A stretch of DNA of 13,979 nucleotides from the NCBI GenBank assembly GCA_046724395.1, contig JBKOWM010000093.1, positions 1-13,979 of the forward strand. Direction: 5' to 3'. The stretch's first letter is position 1, and every line of letters begins with the position of its first letter. Positions 6,375 to 13,343 of the stretch are shown piece by piece. Below the pieces are notes generated by a model. It made no database searches, was not told where the DNA came from, and saw only the letters and a program-made list of their open reading frames with translations. The translations under genes were made by a program, and so were the position numbers. The stretch is from DATAEU01 sp046724395. GTDB taxonomy: Bacteria; Actinomycetota; UBA4738; HRBIN12.

Positions 6375-8129
6375 GTGACTCTGTCGATCCGCTGGACCGA
6401 TCGGAAACGGCTCGCGGTGGGCGCGCTCGGCGTCGCCTACGCGCTGGCGGCTCTCGCCGTCGCGCGGGTGCCCGGAGCGACGAGCTATTCGGGGCGCTCA
6501 GGCGCGACGGCCGCTCTGGTCGTTGTCGCCGGCCTGTCGCTGATCATCGGCGGGCTGGTCGCGACGTCCGTCGAGCCGATCCGGAGGCTCGGCGAACTCG
6601 CGGTTCTCACCGGGTTCACGTGGTTCGGGCCGGTCTGGGAGGGGTGGCACGGCGGGCCACCGATGATGCGGAGCCTCGGCATGCTGGTGTCGGCCTTCAC
6701 CTTCGCGCTGCTGGCCCACCTGATCCTGTCGTTTCCCACGGGCGTCGCGAAGCGCTGGTTCGATCGGGCGCTCGTGTCCGCGGTGTACCTCGAGGCCGCC
6801 CTCGTCGCGGTCGGCCTGGCGCTGTTCCGAGATCCGTTCTTCGACGTTGACTGCTGGGCGAACTGCACCGACAACGTCTTCCTCGTATGGTCCGTCCCGG
6901 GTCTCGCGCGGGCGATCGTGCACGCGGACCGTTGGTTCACGGTCGCGGTCGCGACGGCGGTCGTCGTATCGGTTGGGTGGCGGCTGGCGCGCGGGTCGGG
7001 ACCGGCGGCGCGGGCACTGGTCCCGATCGTCGCTCCGACGGTCATGCTCGCGGGCGCGATCTGGGGGCGAGCCGTCGCGTTGCAGCGGACGCCCGTGGAG
7101 GATCCAACCGATCCGGTGTTCTTCGCGACCTTCGTGCTCGGTGCGACGGGCGTCATCCTCCTGGCGCTCGCAGTCGTGCGGGCGGCGGCACGATCACGGT
7201 TGCAGCATCGTGCCGTGGCACGGATCGTCACCGACCTGCGCGAGGTGCCGGCCCCCGCTTCGGTCGAGGCGGCACTTGCCCGGGCGGTCGGCGATCCCGA
7301 GCTCCGGATCGCGTACTGGCTGCCGGCGTCGGGACGCTTCGTCGACGCGAGCGGCGCAACGGTCGCCGAACCCGCCGAGAGCCTCGGCCGGTCGATGACC
7401 ACGCTCGTGCGCGAGGATCGCCGCGTCGCGGTCGTCTCGCACCTCGCGACGTTGCCGGACCTCCAGCGGGAGCTCGGGTCCGCCGTCCGGCTCGGCATTG
7501 AGAACGAGCGGCTCCAGGCGGAGGCGCTCGCTCACCTCGCCGAGCTCCGGGCCTCGCGCGCCCGGATCGTGGAGACCGGCGATGCCGAGCGACGTCGGCT
7601 CGAGCGCGACCTGCACGACGGCGCCCAGCAGCGGCTCCTGGCGCTCTCCTACGACATCCGCCTCGCGCTGACGGCGGCGGAGGAAGAAGGTGACACGCAG
7701 GCCGCATCGCTGCTGCGGGAGGCGCTCGATCGGTCGCACGAGGCGCTGGGCGAGCTCCGCGAGCTCGCGCACGGGATCTATCCGGCGATCCTGGCCGAGG
7801 CGGGGCTCGGTCCGGCGCTCGAGACCCTGGCGGACGCGGGACCGATCCCCGTGGAGGTCGCCGACCTCGGGCCGGGCCGCTGCTCACCAGCGGCGGAGGC
7901 CGCCGCCTATCTGGCCGCCGCCGAGGGGATCCACGACGCCGCCGAGCGGAGGGCCACCTTGGTGACGATCTCGGTATCGGTCGCGGATGGGTTGCTCGTC
8001 ATCACCGTCGAGGACGACGGCTCGGAACGAACGGCATCCCACGTGGCGCTGGCGGATCGGTTCGGCGCGGCGGGCGGTGAGCTGATCCTCGAGCCTCGGC
8101 GTATCCGGGGGGAGGTCCCATGCGCGTAG
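6375..8129 (+). CDS. Membrane sensor histidine kinase with degenerate ATPase domain, HK2
   Basis: About 584 residues from the GTG at 6375. The GTG at 6327 is possible but lies in the conserved upstream block; neither has a good SD. Numbering here is from 6327. About eight hydrophobic segments (residues ~28-288) are followed by a linker domain (GDPELRIAYWLPASGRFVD) and a canonical DHp helix with His430 and an intact DxxxQ (D431-G-A-Q-Q435). The ATPase domain is damaged: at the N-box, where family members read EALxNxxKHA, this has EGIHDAAERR, so Asn, Lys and His are lost. The G1 box reads DDGSERT instead of DDGVGGA, the GLxGLxDR lid motif reads HVALADRFG, and the last glycines are reduced. ATP binding is doubtful, while phosphatase-type chemistry remains possible. 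The stop overlaps RR2 by 10 nt, so translation is coupled. It is a paralogue of HK1. Confidence 0.88.
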   Translation: MTLSIRWTDRKRLAVGALGVAYALAALAVARVPGATSYSGRSGATAALVVVAGLSLIIGGLVATSVEPIRRLGELAVLTGFTWFGPVWEGWHGGPPMMRSLGMLVSAFTFALLAHLILSFPTGVAKRWFDRALVSAVYLEAALVAVGLALFRDPFFDVDCWANCTDNVFLVWSVPGLARAIVHADRWFTVAVATAVVVSVGWRLARGSGPAARALVPIVAPTVMLAGAIWGRAVALQRTPVEDPTDPVFFATFVLGATGVILLALAVVRAAARSRLQHRAVARIVTDLREVPAPASVEAALARAVGDPELRIAYWLPASGRFVDASGATVAEPAESLGRSMTTLVREDRRVAVVSHLATLPDLQRELGSAVRLGIENERLQAEALAHLAELRASRARIVETGDAERRRLERDLHDGAQQRLLALSYDIRLALTAAEEEGDTQAASLLREALDRSHEALGELRELAHGIYPAILAEAGLGPALETLADAGPIPVEVADLGPGRCSPAAEAAAYLAAAEGIHDAAERRATLVTISVSVADGLLVITVEDDGSERTASHVALADRFGAAGGELILEPRRIRGEVPCA

Positions 8130-8767
8130 TCGTCGCCGACGACTCGATGCTGACCCGCGAGGGGATCGTCCGCCTGCTCCGCGACGCGGAGATCGAGGTC
8201 GTGGCGGAGGCCGAGGACGCCGATGCTCTGCTCCGCCACGTCGCCTCCGTTCGTCCCGACATCGCGATCGTCGACATCCGGATGCCGCCGACCCACACGG
8301 ATGAGGGGTTGGTCGCAGTTCGCACGATCCGAGCCGACTATCCGGAGGTCGGCGCGCTCCTCCTGTCCCAGTACGTGGAACCGAGCTACGCGATGCGGCT
8401 CCTCGAGGATCAACCGGAACGGGTCGGGTATCTGCTCAAAGACCGCGTGCATGACATCGCGGTAGTGGTCGACGCGCTCCGCCGGATCGCGGACGGCGAG
8501 ACGGTGATCGACCCGACGATCGTCTCTCGACTGCTCGGGCGCCGACGCCGCGAGGACCCCCTGGAGCGGTTGACGGAGCGGGAGCGGGAGGTCCTGGGCC
8601 TGGTCGCCGAAGGGATGTCGAACAAGGCCATCGCCGCTCGCCTGTTCGTCACGGAACGAACCGTGGAGGCCCACGTGACCCAGATCTTCCAGAAGCTCGG
8701 GCTGCCCGAATCACCGGATCAGCACCGCCGGGTTCTGGCGGTGCTCGCGTTCCTTCGCATACCGTAG
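8120..8767 (+). CDS. NarL/LuxR-family response regulator, RR2
   Basis: 215 residues from the ATG at 8120, with GGAGG 5 nt upstream and a 10-nt overlap with HK2. The receiver has Asp7/Asp8, phospho-acceptor Asp52 (IAIVDIRMPP), Ser83 and Lys107 (GYLLKD). The THTDEG loop after the phospho-site is common in actinobacterial NarL regulators. A linker leads to a LuxR-type helix-turn-helix at ~150-195 (LTEREREVLGLVAEGMSN, then TERTVEAHVTQIFQKLGL). It should bind DNA as a dimer when phosphorylated. Candidate targets are the GTGGC sites in the divergent region upstream of HK2 and the lipoprotein gene. Since HK2 looks unable to bind ATP, its phosphate may come from HK1 or another kinase. Confidence 0.94.
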   Translation: MRVVVADDSMLTREGIVRLLRDAEIEVVAEAEDADALLRHVASVRPDIAIVDIRMPPTHTDEGLVAVRTIRADYPEVGALLLSQYVEPSYAMRLLEDQPERVGYLLKDRVHDIAVVVDALRRIADGETVIDPTIVSRLLGRRRREDPLERLTEREREVLGLVAEGMSNKAIAARLFVTERTVEAHVTQIFQKLGLPESPDQHRRVLAVLAFLRIP

Positions 8768-8815
8768 AGCCATCGGCGTGAGGCTTCGGGTGCGTGGAAC
8801 GTGGTCTTGGGGCCG

Positions 8816-9180
8816 ATGCAGTGGGGGCCGGTCCGTAAGGTCGCGCGCAAGGCCTACGACAAGCTCGGCCTCTAGGGAAGGTCTCGCTGCCGCAGTCGGT
8901 GAACTGGTCCAAGACCAGGCGTTCACGACGATCCGCTCCACGGGTGAGGGCGTCTCGATCGACCTGGCAGGGGCGCGAGCCCGACGGCATCGTGGACCCG
9001 GCCGACTCCGAGGAGGTGCGTGACCAGGTGATGGACGCGCTGTCGTCCTTCGTCGACCCCAAGACCGGCCACAAGCCCGTGAAGGAGATCTACCGGCGCG
9101 AGGAGATCTTCAAGGGCAAGCACGCCGACACCGCGCGCGACATCCTGATGGAGCCGGCCGAGGGCTACTCACTCACCACC
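8816..9180 (+). pseudogene. Internal fragment of an AlkP-superfamily phosphodiesterase gene, three frameshifts
   Basis: Pieces in different frames join into one family sequence: KAYDKLGL (8849-8872), then GKVSLPQSVNWSKTR to about 8919, then AFTTIRSTGEGVSIDLAG to about 8973, then REPDGIVDPADSEEVRDQV onward to EPAEGYSLT near 9176. The order and motifs (VNWSKTRAF, AGREPDGIV, DPKTG, the IYRREEIF region, GYSLT) match the middle-to-late part of alkaline-phosphatase-superfamily proteins annotated as type I phosphodiesterase/nucleotide pyrophosphatase. One base is missing near 8873, one is missing near 8919 and one is extra near 8972. The N-terminal metal site and the C-terminal part that should follow GYSLT are absent. 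Clustered frameshifts plus both ends missing indicate a dead fragment rather than sequencing error, though single errors cannot be excluded. Confidence 0.75.
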
Positions 9181-9331
9181 GTCGGGCCCAGGACCGTGGC
9201 CGTCTCACCTGACGGTGGTGGTGACGCCGTGGTGACGCGACATCGTGCAAAGATCGGCCATCGTCGGTCAAGGGCGGTCTCTCCAACTCGGTTCCACGCG
9301 CGAGATGACCGTCGTCGTCCGCTTGTGGCCG

Positions 9332-9408
9332 GGGCGTGCTTCCCGGAGACGGGCTTCAGGTTCCTGTGTACGCAAGGACGTGGGGGTTCAACTCCCCCCT
9401 CGCCCACC
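9332..9408 (+). pseudogene. tRNA-Leu(CAG)-like remnant with collapsed D-arm
   Basis: The T-arm is perfect: GGGGG 9382-9386, loop TTCAACT, CCCCC 9394-9398. The acceptor 3' strand CTCGCCC (9399-9405) is followed by A and CC. Upstream lie a Leu-type long variable arm closed by a GCAA loop (9368-9379, one mismatch) and an anticodon loop TTCAGGT with anticodon CAG at 9357-9359, whose stem has one C/U clash next to the loop. A GGGCGTG at 9332-9338 could pair 6 of 7 with the acceptor, but only 11 nt remain where the D-arm and linkers need about 20. The result is a tRNA-Leu with an eroded 5' part, probably non-functional. Such 3' parts are frequent integrase attachment sites. Confidence 0.7.
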
Positions 9409-9650
9409 GGATCTGATCCGCGAGGCCTTGGCAGGCGGAAGTACTCAGACTGCCGGACGTTCGGCCGGACGCCGACGCGACTTGAAGGGGCTGGCCACGC
9501 GACGAGCTGGGCATCCAGGTCGTGTTCGCTGCCATCCAAATTGACAATTCTCGCCCTGTTTCCTGTGACCGCCGCGGGGCAGGCGCGGGGCAGATCGCCG
9601 GCGCGGCGACCGAGCAGGGGTCGGACATGGCCTCTGGCCTGGGCTTTTCG
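9409..9650. other. Non-coding stretch between two tRNA remnants
   Basis: No frame on either strand gives a recognisable protein. Open frames here owe some of their length to tRNA sequence. The stretch next to the Met remnant (about 9630-9648) has a GGCCTCTGGCCTGGGC run followed by TTTT, which may be a leftover transcription end or an extended attachment core; I cannot tell which. Confidence 0.4.
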
Positions 9651-9728
9651 TGGTGGGGCAGGACTTGAACCTGCGACCGACGGATTATGAGTTTGATCCT
9701 GCGCTCTCCCTAACCAGGCAAATTGAGC
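9651..9728 (-). pseudogene. tRNA-Met(CAU)-like remnant; 3' half kept, 5' half mismatched
   Basis: On the minus strand the 3' half is well formed: loop CTCATAA with CAT anticodon (9689-9687), strand TCCGT, then T-arm GCAGG-TTCAAGT-CCTGC (9674-9658), followed by CCCACCA. The 5' half does not fit. The bases before the anticodon loop (TCAAA) cannot pair with TCCGT. The D-loop between GCTC and GAGC is about 18 nt, too long. No 5' strand matches the acceptor, which is itself one base short. The change from good to bad falls at the anticodon loop, a known crossover position for tRNA-targeting integrases. This fits an attachment-site half or a decayed gene rather than a working tRNA. Confidence 0.62.
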
Positions 9729-10018
9729 CGAGAGAGTCGTTGACCAGCGACTTCTCTCTCCATGGCAGACCATCGCTACGGAATGTTTCGCAGTCCGTCG
9801 CGGGACCAATGCGGGACACATCATGCGCTGGACTCGCCGAACGCCGTGAATCCGAGTTGCTACGCATTCGCACAAGGAGGGCGTCAGGCCCAACTGGGAG
9901 TCTCCACCGACACACCGCCTGACCGACAGATCCCGGACCCGCGTCGGGGGCGTCGCCGAGAGTTCGCGCGCATCTGCTCGAGTCTGGGCGTACTAGCATC
10001 CGGCTCGGAGGTGACGGA
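9729..10018. other. Intergenic stretch upstream of the DUF805 gene
   Basis: No convincing gene is present. An imperfect hairpin with a GAGAGAG/CTCTCTC stem lies at about 9729-9760, next to the tRNA-Met remnant. The last ~15 nt hold the SD of the next gene. The rest is unassigned; remnants of an integrase were looked for and not seen. Confidence 0.4.
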
Positions 10019-10456
10019 ATGTCTTTCGCTGATGCGATCAAGACTTGCTTCCAGAAGTACGCAGAGTTTCGGGGCCGAGCCCCACGACCCGAGTTCTGGT
10101 GGTTCGCGTTGCTGTACTACGTCGTGATCCTGGTGTTGGGCATGCCATTTGTCTTTGGGCAGCCTTCCTTCGGCTGGGATGGGACGAGATGGGCAGTCTT
10201 CGGCGTTATCATCGGTCTGGCGTCCCTCGCCCTTCTACTTCCGTATCTTTCAGTTGGCGTCCGTCGTCTACATGACACGGGGAAGTCCGGGGCATGGTGG
10301 TTCATCGTGCTCGTGCCGTTCGGATGGGTCGTCCTGCTCGTGTTCTTTGCGAGCGACGGCGATCCTGGCTGGAATCGGTACGGACCACCTCCCGGCGTTC
10401 AAGCAACTCTGGCCTCACCACCGGGCACGCTTCCCCAGCCTCCACCGCCTCCCTAA
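10019..10456 (+). CDS. DUF805 family membrane protein
   Basis: 145 residues from the ATG at 10019, preceded by GGAGGTG at 6-nt spacing. The opening (MSFADAIKTCFQKYAEFRGR then APRPEFWWFALL) and the later VGVRRLHDTGKSGAWW and DGDPGWNRYGPPP are the conserved signature of DUF805. These are small inner-membrane proteins of unknown function, often found beside phage or transfer regions and sometimes linked to membrane stress. Three to four hydrophobic segments span residues ~27-48, 60-85 and 95-117. The tail is Pro-rich (PQPPPPP). It stands alone, between the tRNA remnants and the NHL-repeat gene. The family call is firm; the function is unknown. Confidence 0.92.
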   Translation: MSFADAIKTCFQKYAEFRGRAPRPEFWWFALLYYVVILVLGMPFVFGQPSFGWDGTRWAVFGVIIGLASLALLLPYLSVGVRRLHDTGKSGAWWFIVLVPFGWVVLLVFFASDGDPGWNRYGPPPGVQATLASPPGTLPQPPPPP

Positions 10457-10736
10457 GAGTTGGGCCTCACCGCCTTCAGGCTCGCGTCATCAAACCACAC
10501 CTTCGGCGGAGCACCGTGATCGGCCCGCGCTCGGCCGCCCGTCACGCCGGCGCGGGTGCCTCAAGGCACCGCCCTAAAAGCCGACCGCCAGGATGCTGAA
10601 AAGGGGGCGCTTGGTCGGCGGCGATCACGCCCCACAAGACCGTGCTTGGGGCCAGAACCTTTGAGCTTCGAGGGCCGTCTAATGGGAGGTCGTCTGCCGC
10701 GACGCCAGAGGCCGAGAGCGCATTTTGGAGAAGCGA
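10457..10736. other. Intergenic leader of the NHL-repeat gene
   Basis: No gene is seen. One neat stem-loop, GGTGCC-TCAA-GGCACC (10555-10570), lies about 100 nt after the DUF805 stop; it is short and has no U-tract, so it is only a weak terminator candidate. The final bases carry the GGAG used by the next gene. I found no riboswitch signature. Confidence 0.4.
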
Positions 10737-12479
10737 ATGATCGCCCACGACCACGCAGGTCATCAACGTTTGTTGCGAGTGGCGCTTGTGCTGCTCGCCC
10801 CCGCCTCCGCACGAGCGGCGACGGTCGTCGCGGTGGCGGCCCTTTCCGTCATTCTGGCGCTGACCGGATCGGTGGCCGCATTCGAGCCTGTGGCCGTCAG
10901 CGGCGGCAGCGGTGGCGGGGCCGGAAAGCTAGGCGTCGCGACCGACGGTCCGACGCTGGCTGAATCAGTGGCGGCATTCGAGCCAGTGGCCGTCATCGGC
11001 GGAAGCGGTGGCGGGGCTGGAGAGCTCGGCATCCCGCTCGGCGTCGCGACCGACGGCGCTGGAGGGCTCTATGCCACCGAGCACGTCAACCAGCGCGTGA
11101 CTCGCTTCACGACGGCGGGGGAATTCGCCCGGGCCTGGGGCTTCGACGTCATGCCCGGCGGTGGGGAGGGGTTCGAAGTGTGCACCAGGGCGACCGGATG
11201 CAGGCCGGGCGAGCCCGGCGGGCGGGCCGGTCAGCTCGGCTTCCCCGGCGGGATCGCCGTCGACGCCACCGGAAATGTCTACGTCACGGACCCAGCCAAC
11301 GACCGCGTCAGCCGGTTCACCAACGAGGGCGCCTTCGTGCTCGCCTTCGGCTACGACGTCGTCCCTGGCGGGGGCAAGGGCTTCGAGATCTGCACCCAGG
11401 CGACGGGGTGCAAGGCGGGCATCGCCGGAGCCCAGGCCGGGCAGCTCTCCGGCCCCTCCTACGTGGTCAGCGATGGGGCGGGAAGCATCTTCGTCACCGA
11501 CCAAGCCAACATCCGCGTGAACCAGTTCACCGACGCGGGCGCCTTCGTCCGGGCCTGGGGCTTCGACGTCGTCCCAGGCGGCGGGGAAGGGTTCGAGATC
11601 TGTACCCAAGGCACGGGGTGCAAGCGCGGGGAGCCCGGCGGCCGTGCCGGTCAGCTGAGCTTCCCCACCGGGATCGCCGCCGCTGGCGGCGCCCTCTACG
11701 TCGCCGATGGCAACAGCCGCATCAGCCAATTCACCATCGAGGGCGCCTTCGTGCGCGCCTTCGGCTACGACGTCGTTCCCGCAGGTGGTGAGGGATTTGA
11801 GATCTGTACCGTGGCCACTCACTGCAAGCGGGGCACCTCCGGCGCTGCCGCAGGACAGCTGAGCAGCTTCGTGTTGGGCCTGGGCGCCGATGCCGCTGGC
11901 AACGTCTACGTCGCCGAGTCCGGCAACTCCCGGGTGAGCCAATTCACCACCGAGGGGTCCTTCGTGCGCGCCTTCGGTCGCGATGTGGTCCCCGGCGGCG
12001 GGGACGGATTTGAGGTCTGCACCTGGGCCACCGGTTGCAAGCGAGGGCGGCGGACGAGGGGCGACCGTGTGCTGCCGTTCCCCTCGGCGGTGGCGACAGA
12101 TCCGAGCGGCGCCGTCTACGTCGCCGACGCAGACGCGGGCCGAATCCTGTGCTTGGGCGAGCCCGGCAGCACACCGTGCGTCACCAACCTGTTCGGCTTC
12201 GGCAAGCTGAAGCTGGACCGCAGCCGCGGCACGGCCAGCCTCGCGGTGAACGTCCCCGGCCCCGGGCGACTTCGGCTTCGGGGGAAGGGCGTGAAGAGCA
12301 TTCAATGGCAACCGGAAGCAGGGGGCATCGTCAGCCTTCAGATCCGTCCGCGCTCCGGGACGCGGCGGGCGCTCAATCTAGAGGGCAAGGCCCGCGTCCG
12401 GTTCCGCGTCACCTACGTACCCTCCGACGGAGGACCGCATACGAAGACCAAACGCATCGAACTACGTAAGCGTCGCTAG
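10737..12479 (+). CDS. Secreted NHL-repeat beta-propeller protein with Cys-paired repeats
   Basis: 580 residues from the ATG at 10737, with GGAG 6 nt upstream. The N-terminus has a hydrophobic segment (VVAVAALSVILALTGSVAA), a signal peptide or anchor, so the protein is probably exported. The body has NHL-type repeats of ~68-70 residues: AGQL-x-x-P, GIAVDATGNVYVTDPAN-x-RVSQFT, AFVRAFGYDVVPGGGEGFE, then a Cys pair (EICTQATGCK, C-x5-C). Five Cys pairs occur (near 11178, 11390, 11600, 11804, 12016). A last NHL strand precedes a ~100-residue C-terminal domain (FGFGKLKLD to a basic KRIELRKRR end) containing VNVPGPGRLRLRGKGVK, a type frequent in Thermoleophilia surface proteins. NHL propellers bind protein, sugar or nucleic-acid ligands; the partner here is unknown. 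The stop is TAG. Confidence 0.88.
   Translation: MIAHDHAGHQRLLRVALVLLAPASARAATVVAVAALSVILALTGSVAAFEPVAVSGGSGGGAGKLGVATDGPTLAESVAAFEPVAVIGGSGGGAGELGIPLGVATDGAGGLYATEHVNQRVTRFTTAGEFARAWGFDVMPGGGEGFEVCTRATGCRPGEPGGRAGQLGFPGGIAVDATGNVYVTDPANDRVSRFTNEGAFVLAFGYDVVPGGGKGFEICTQATGCKAGIAGAQAGQLSGPSYVVSDGAGSIFVTDQANIRVNQFTDAGAFVRAWGFDVVPGGGEGFEICTQGTGCKRGEPGGRAGQLSFPTGIAAAGGALYVADGNSRISQFTIEGAFVRAFGYDVVPAGGEGFEICTVATHCKRGTSGAAAGQLSSFVLGLGADAAGNVYVAESGNSRVSQFTTEGSFVRAFGRDVVPGGGDGFEVCTWATGCKRGRRTRGDRVLPFPSAVATDPSGAVYVADADAGRILCLGEPGSTPCVTNLFGFGKLKLDRSRGTASLAVNVPGPGRLRLRGKGVKSIQWQPEAGGIVSLQIRPRSGTRRALNLEGKARVRFRVTYVPSDGGPHTKTKRIELRKRR
10869..11057 (+). repeat. 96-nt tandem duplication at the start of the NHL-repeat gene
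   Basis: Codons for SVAAFEPVAVSGGSGGGAGK (from 10869) recur 96 nt later as SVAAFEPVAVIGGSGGGAGE (from 10965). Both copies run on to VATDG, the first copy lacking four codons (GIPL) that the second has. The two copies are very similar at the DNA level. The duplication is in frame, so it lengthens the exported linker without breaking the gene. Confidence 0.8.
11152..12033 (+). repeat. Five ~205-213-nt repeats coding for the Cys-paired NHL units
   Basis: The segment coding for DVVPGGGEGFEICTQATGCK recurs five times with starts spaced about 204-213 nt apart (about 11152, 11362, 11572, 11776, 11989). Protein identity between units is high in the GGG-x-GFE-x-C-T core, and DNA similarity is visible by eye. 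This marks expansion by internal duplication and a place where unequal recombination or misassembly could change copy number. Confidence 0.75.
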
Positions 12480-12821
12480 CCCCGCCGGCGTGTACGACGC
12501 TCACGCTGTCGGTATCCGTCGCGCCGAAGCGCGTGACGACCGCTCAGACGCAGCACATGGCTTTCTAACTGCGAAGATTTCGTCTACTTCTGTCCAGTTG
12601 GGGTGCACTGACCAGACAGACGAAGTCGTGGGAGCCAGTCGTCATCGACCTCGCACCCTACGGGCTCGCGTTTGCCCCGAGTGCTTGGGTCATCCAAACA
12701 ACTCAGGAGGCCGCTCTAAGCCCCATCGCAGTGATGTCCGCCCGCCCGGTCGGTCCGTCATCTCCTCATTAGGCTCCGAGAGGGTGGAATCTGAAGGTGG
12801 AACCGAACAAGTCCACGCGCC
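12480..12821. other. Intergenic region before the sigma factor operon
   Basis: No gene is visible. Base composition is less G+C-rich around 12560-12600. A GGAACCGAAC stretch near 12798 recalls the -35 box of ECF sigma promoters (GGAAC) but lies too close to the start to serve the ATG at 12822. A promoter for the sigma gene should lie here, but I cannot fix it. Confidence 0.4.
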
Positions 12822-13343
12822 ATGGGGTTCATGGTAAGGATGCGGTCGACCGTTGAAGTGGAGCCGACGTCGGAGGGCTTCAGCGAGTTCTTCGAGCGCA
12901 CGTACACCCGACTCGCCAGCGCCTGCCTGCTGTTGACCGGCAGCCCCGCCGAGGCGGAGGACCTCGCGCAGGAGGCTCTCTCGCGCCTCTGCGCGAGGTG
13001 GGAGGTCGTCCGATCGATGAACTCGCCGGAGGGCTATCTGTTCCGGACGGCGCTCAACCTGAACCGCAAGCGACTCAGGCGAGTCGCGGTCCGGGCCTGC
13101 CACGCCGCCGGCTCGGTGGCCAGCCGCGACGAGATCGAGGTGGCGGAGGAGCGTCTGGACGTCTTGCGCGCCGTGGCGGCGCTGCCGCGAGGGCAGCGGG
13201 AAGCTCTGGTCCTCGTGGAATGGCTCGATCTCGACCCGGGCGAGGCGGCCGAGCTGCTCGGCGTTGCGCCGGCGTCAGTGCGCGGTCGTCTGCACCGTGC
13301 CAGGAAGACGCTCCGCGACAGGTTTGGAGGGGCGGATGCTTGA
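12822..13343 (+). CDS. ECF (sigma-70 family) RNA polymerase sigma factor
   Basis: 173 residues from the ATG at 12822; ATGs at 12831 and 12840 are equally possible because no SD decides. Region 2 spans ~18-85: FSEFFERTYTRLASACLLL, then AEAEDLAQEAL for core binding and an Arg/Lys-rich segment (NLNRKRLRR). Region 4 spans ~110-168: LPRGQREALVLVEWLDL then GEAAELLGVAPASVRGRLHR, the helix-turn-helix that reads the -35 element. There is no region 1 or 3, as in ECF sigmas; the layout resembles the actinobacterial SigE-like groups. The stop overlaps the next gene by 8 nt, so the two are translated together and the membrane protein is its likely controller. Confidence 0.92.
   Translation: MGFMVRMRSTVEVEPTSEGFSEFFERTYTRLASACLLLTGSPAEAEDLAQEALSRLCARWEVVRSMNSPEGYLFRTALNLNRKRLRRVAVRACHAAGSVASRDEIEVAEERLDVLRAVAALPRGQREALVLVEWLDLDPGEAAELLGVAPASVRGRLHRARKTLRDRFGGADA

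Noticed and set aside
6485..7498. Long minus-strand open frame inside HK2
   Set aside because: Ser/Thr/Arg-rich shadow of the kinase membrane and linker region, with no motifs.
9165..9893. 242-codon minus-strand open frame across the tRNA remnants
   Set aside because: It contains THNPSVAGSSPAPP and GGVEPPRPCVHRN, which are well-known false translations of tRNA T-arm and anticodon regions. It has no domain and no SD.
9729..10018. Integrase or transposase gene next to the tRNA remnants
   Set aside because: Both strands were read for tyrosine-recombinase or DDE motifs and none was found. No insertion-sequence inverted ends were seen.
10555..10570. Stem-loop in the NHL gene leader as a riboswitch or attenuator
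   Set aside because: Only a 6-bp stem with a tetraloop, no conserved aptamer core and no anti-terminator partner visible.
10869..12033. CRISPR-like array
   Set aside because: The regular repeats here are in-frame protein repeats of over 200 nt, not short repeats with unique spacers. No CRISPR array was seen anywhere in the window.
10965..12311. 448-codon minus-strand open frame opposite the NHL-repeat gene
   Set aside because: It is the reverse reading of a repeated G+C-rich gene. Its Gly/Ala/Asp-rich repeats simply mirror the NHL units, and the + strand frame has a signal peptide, SD and recognisable repeats.
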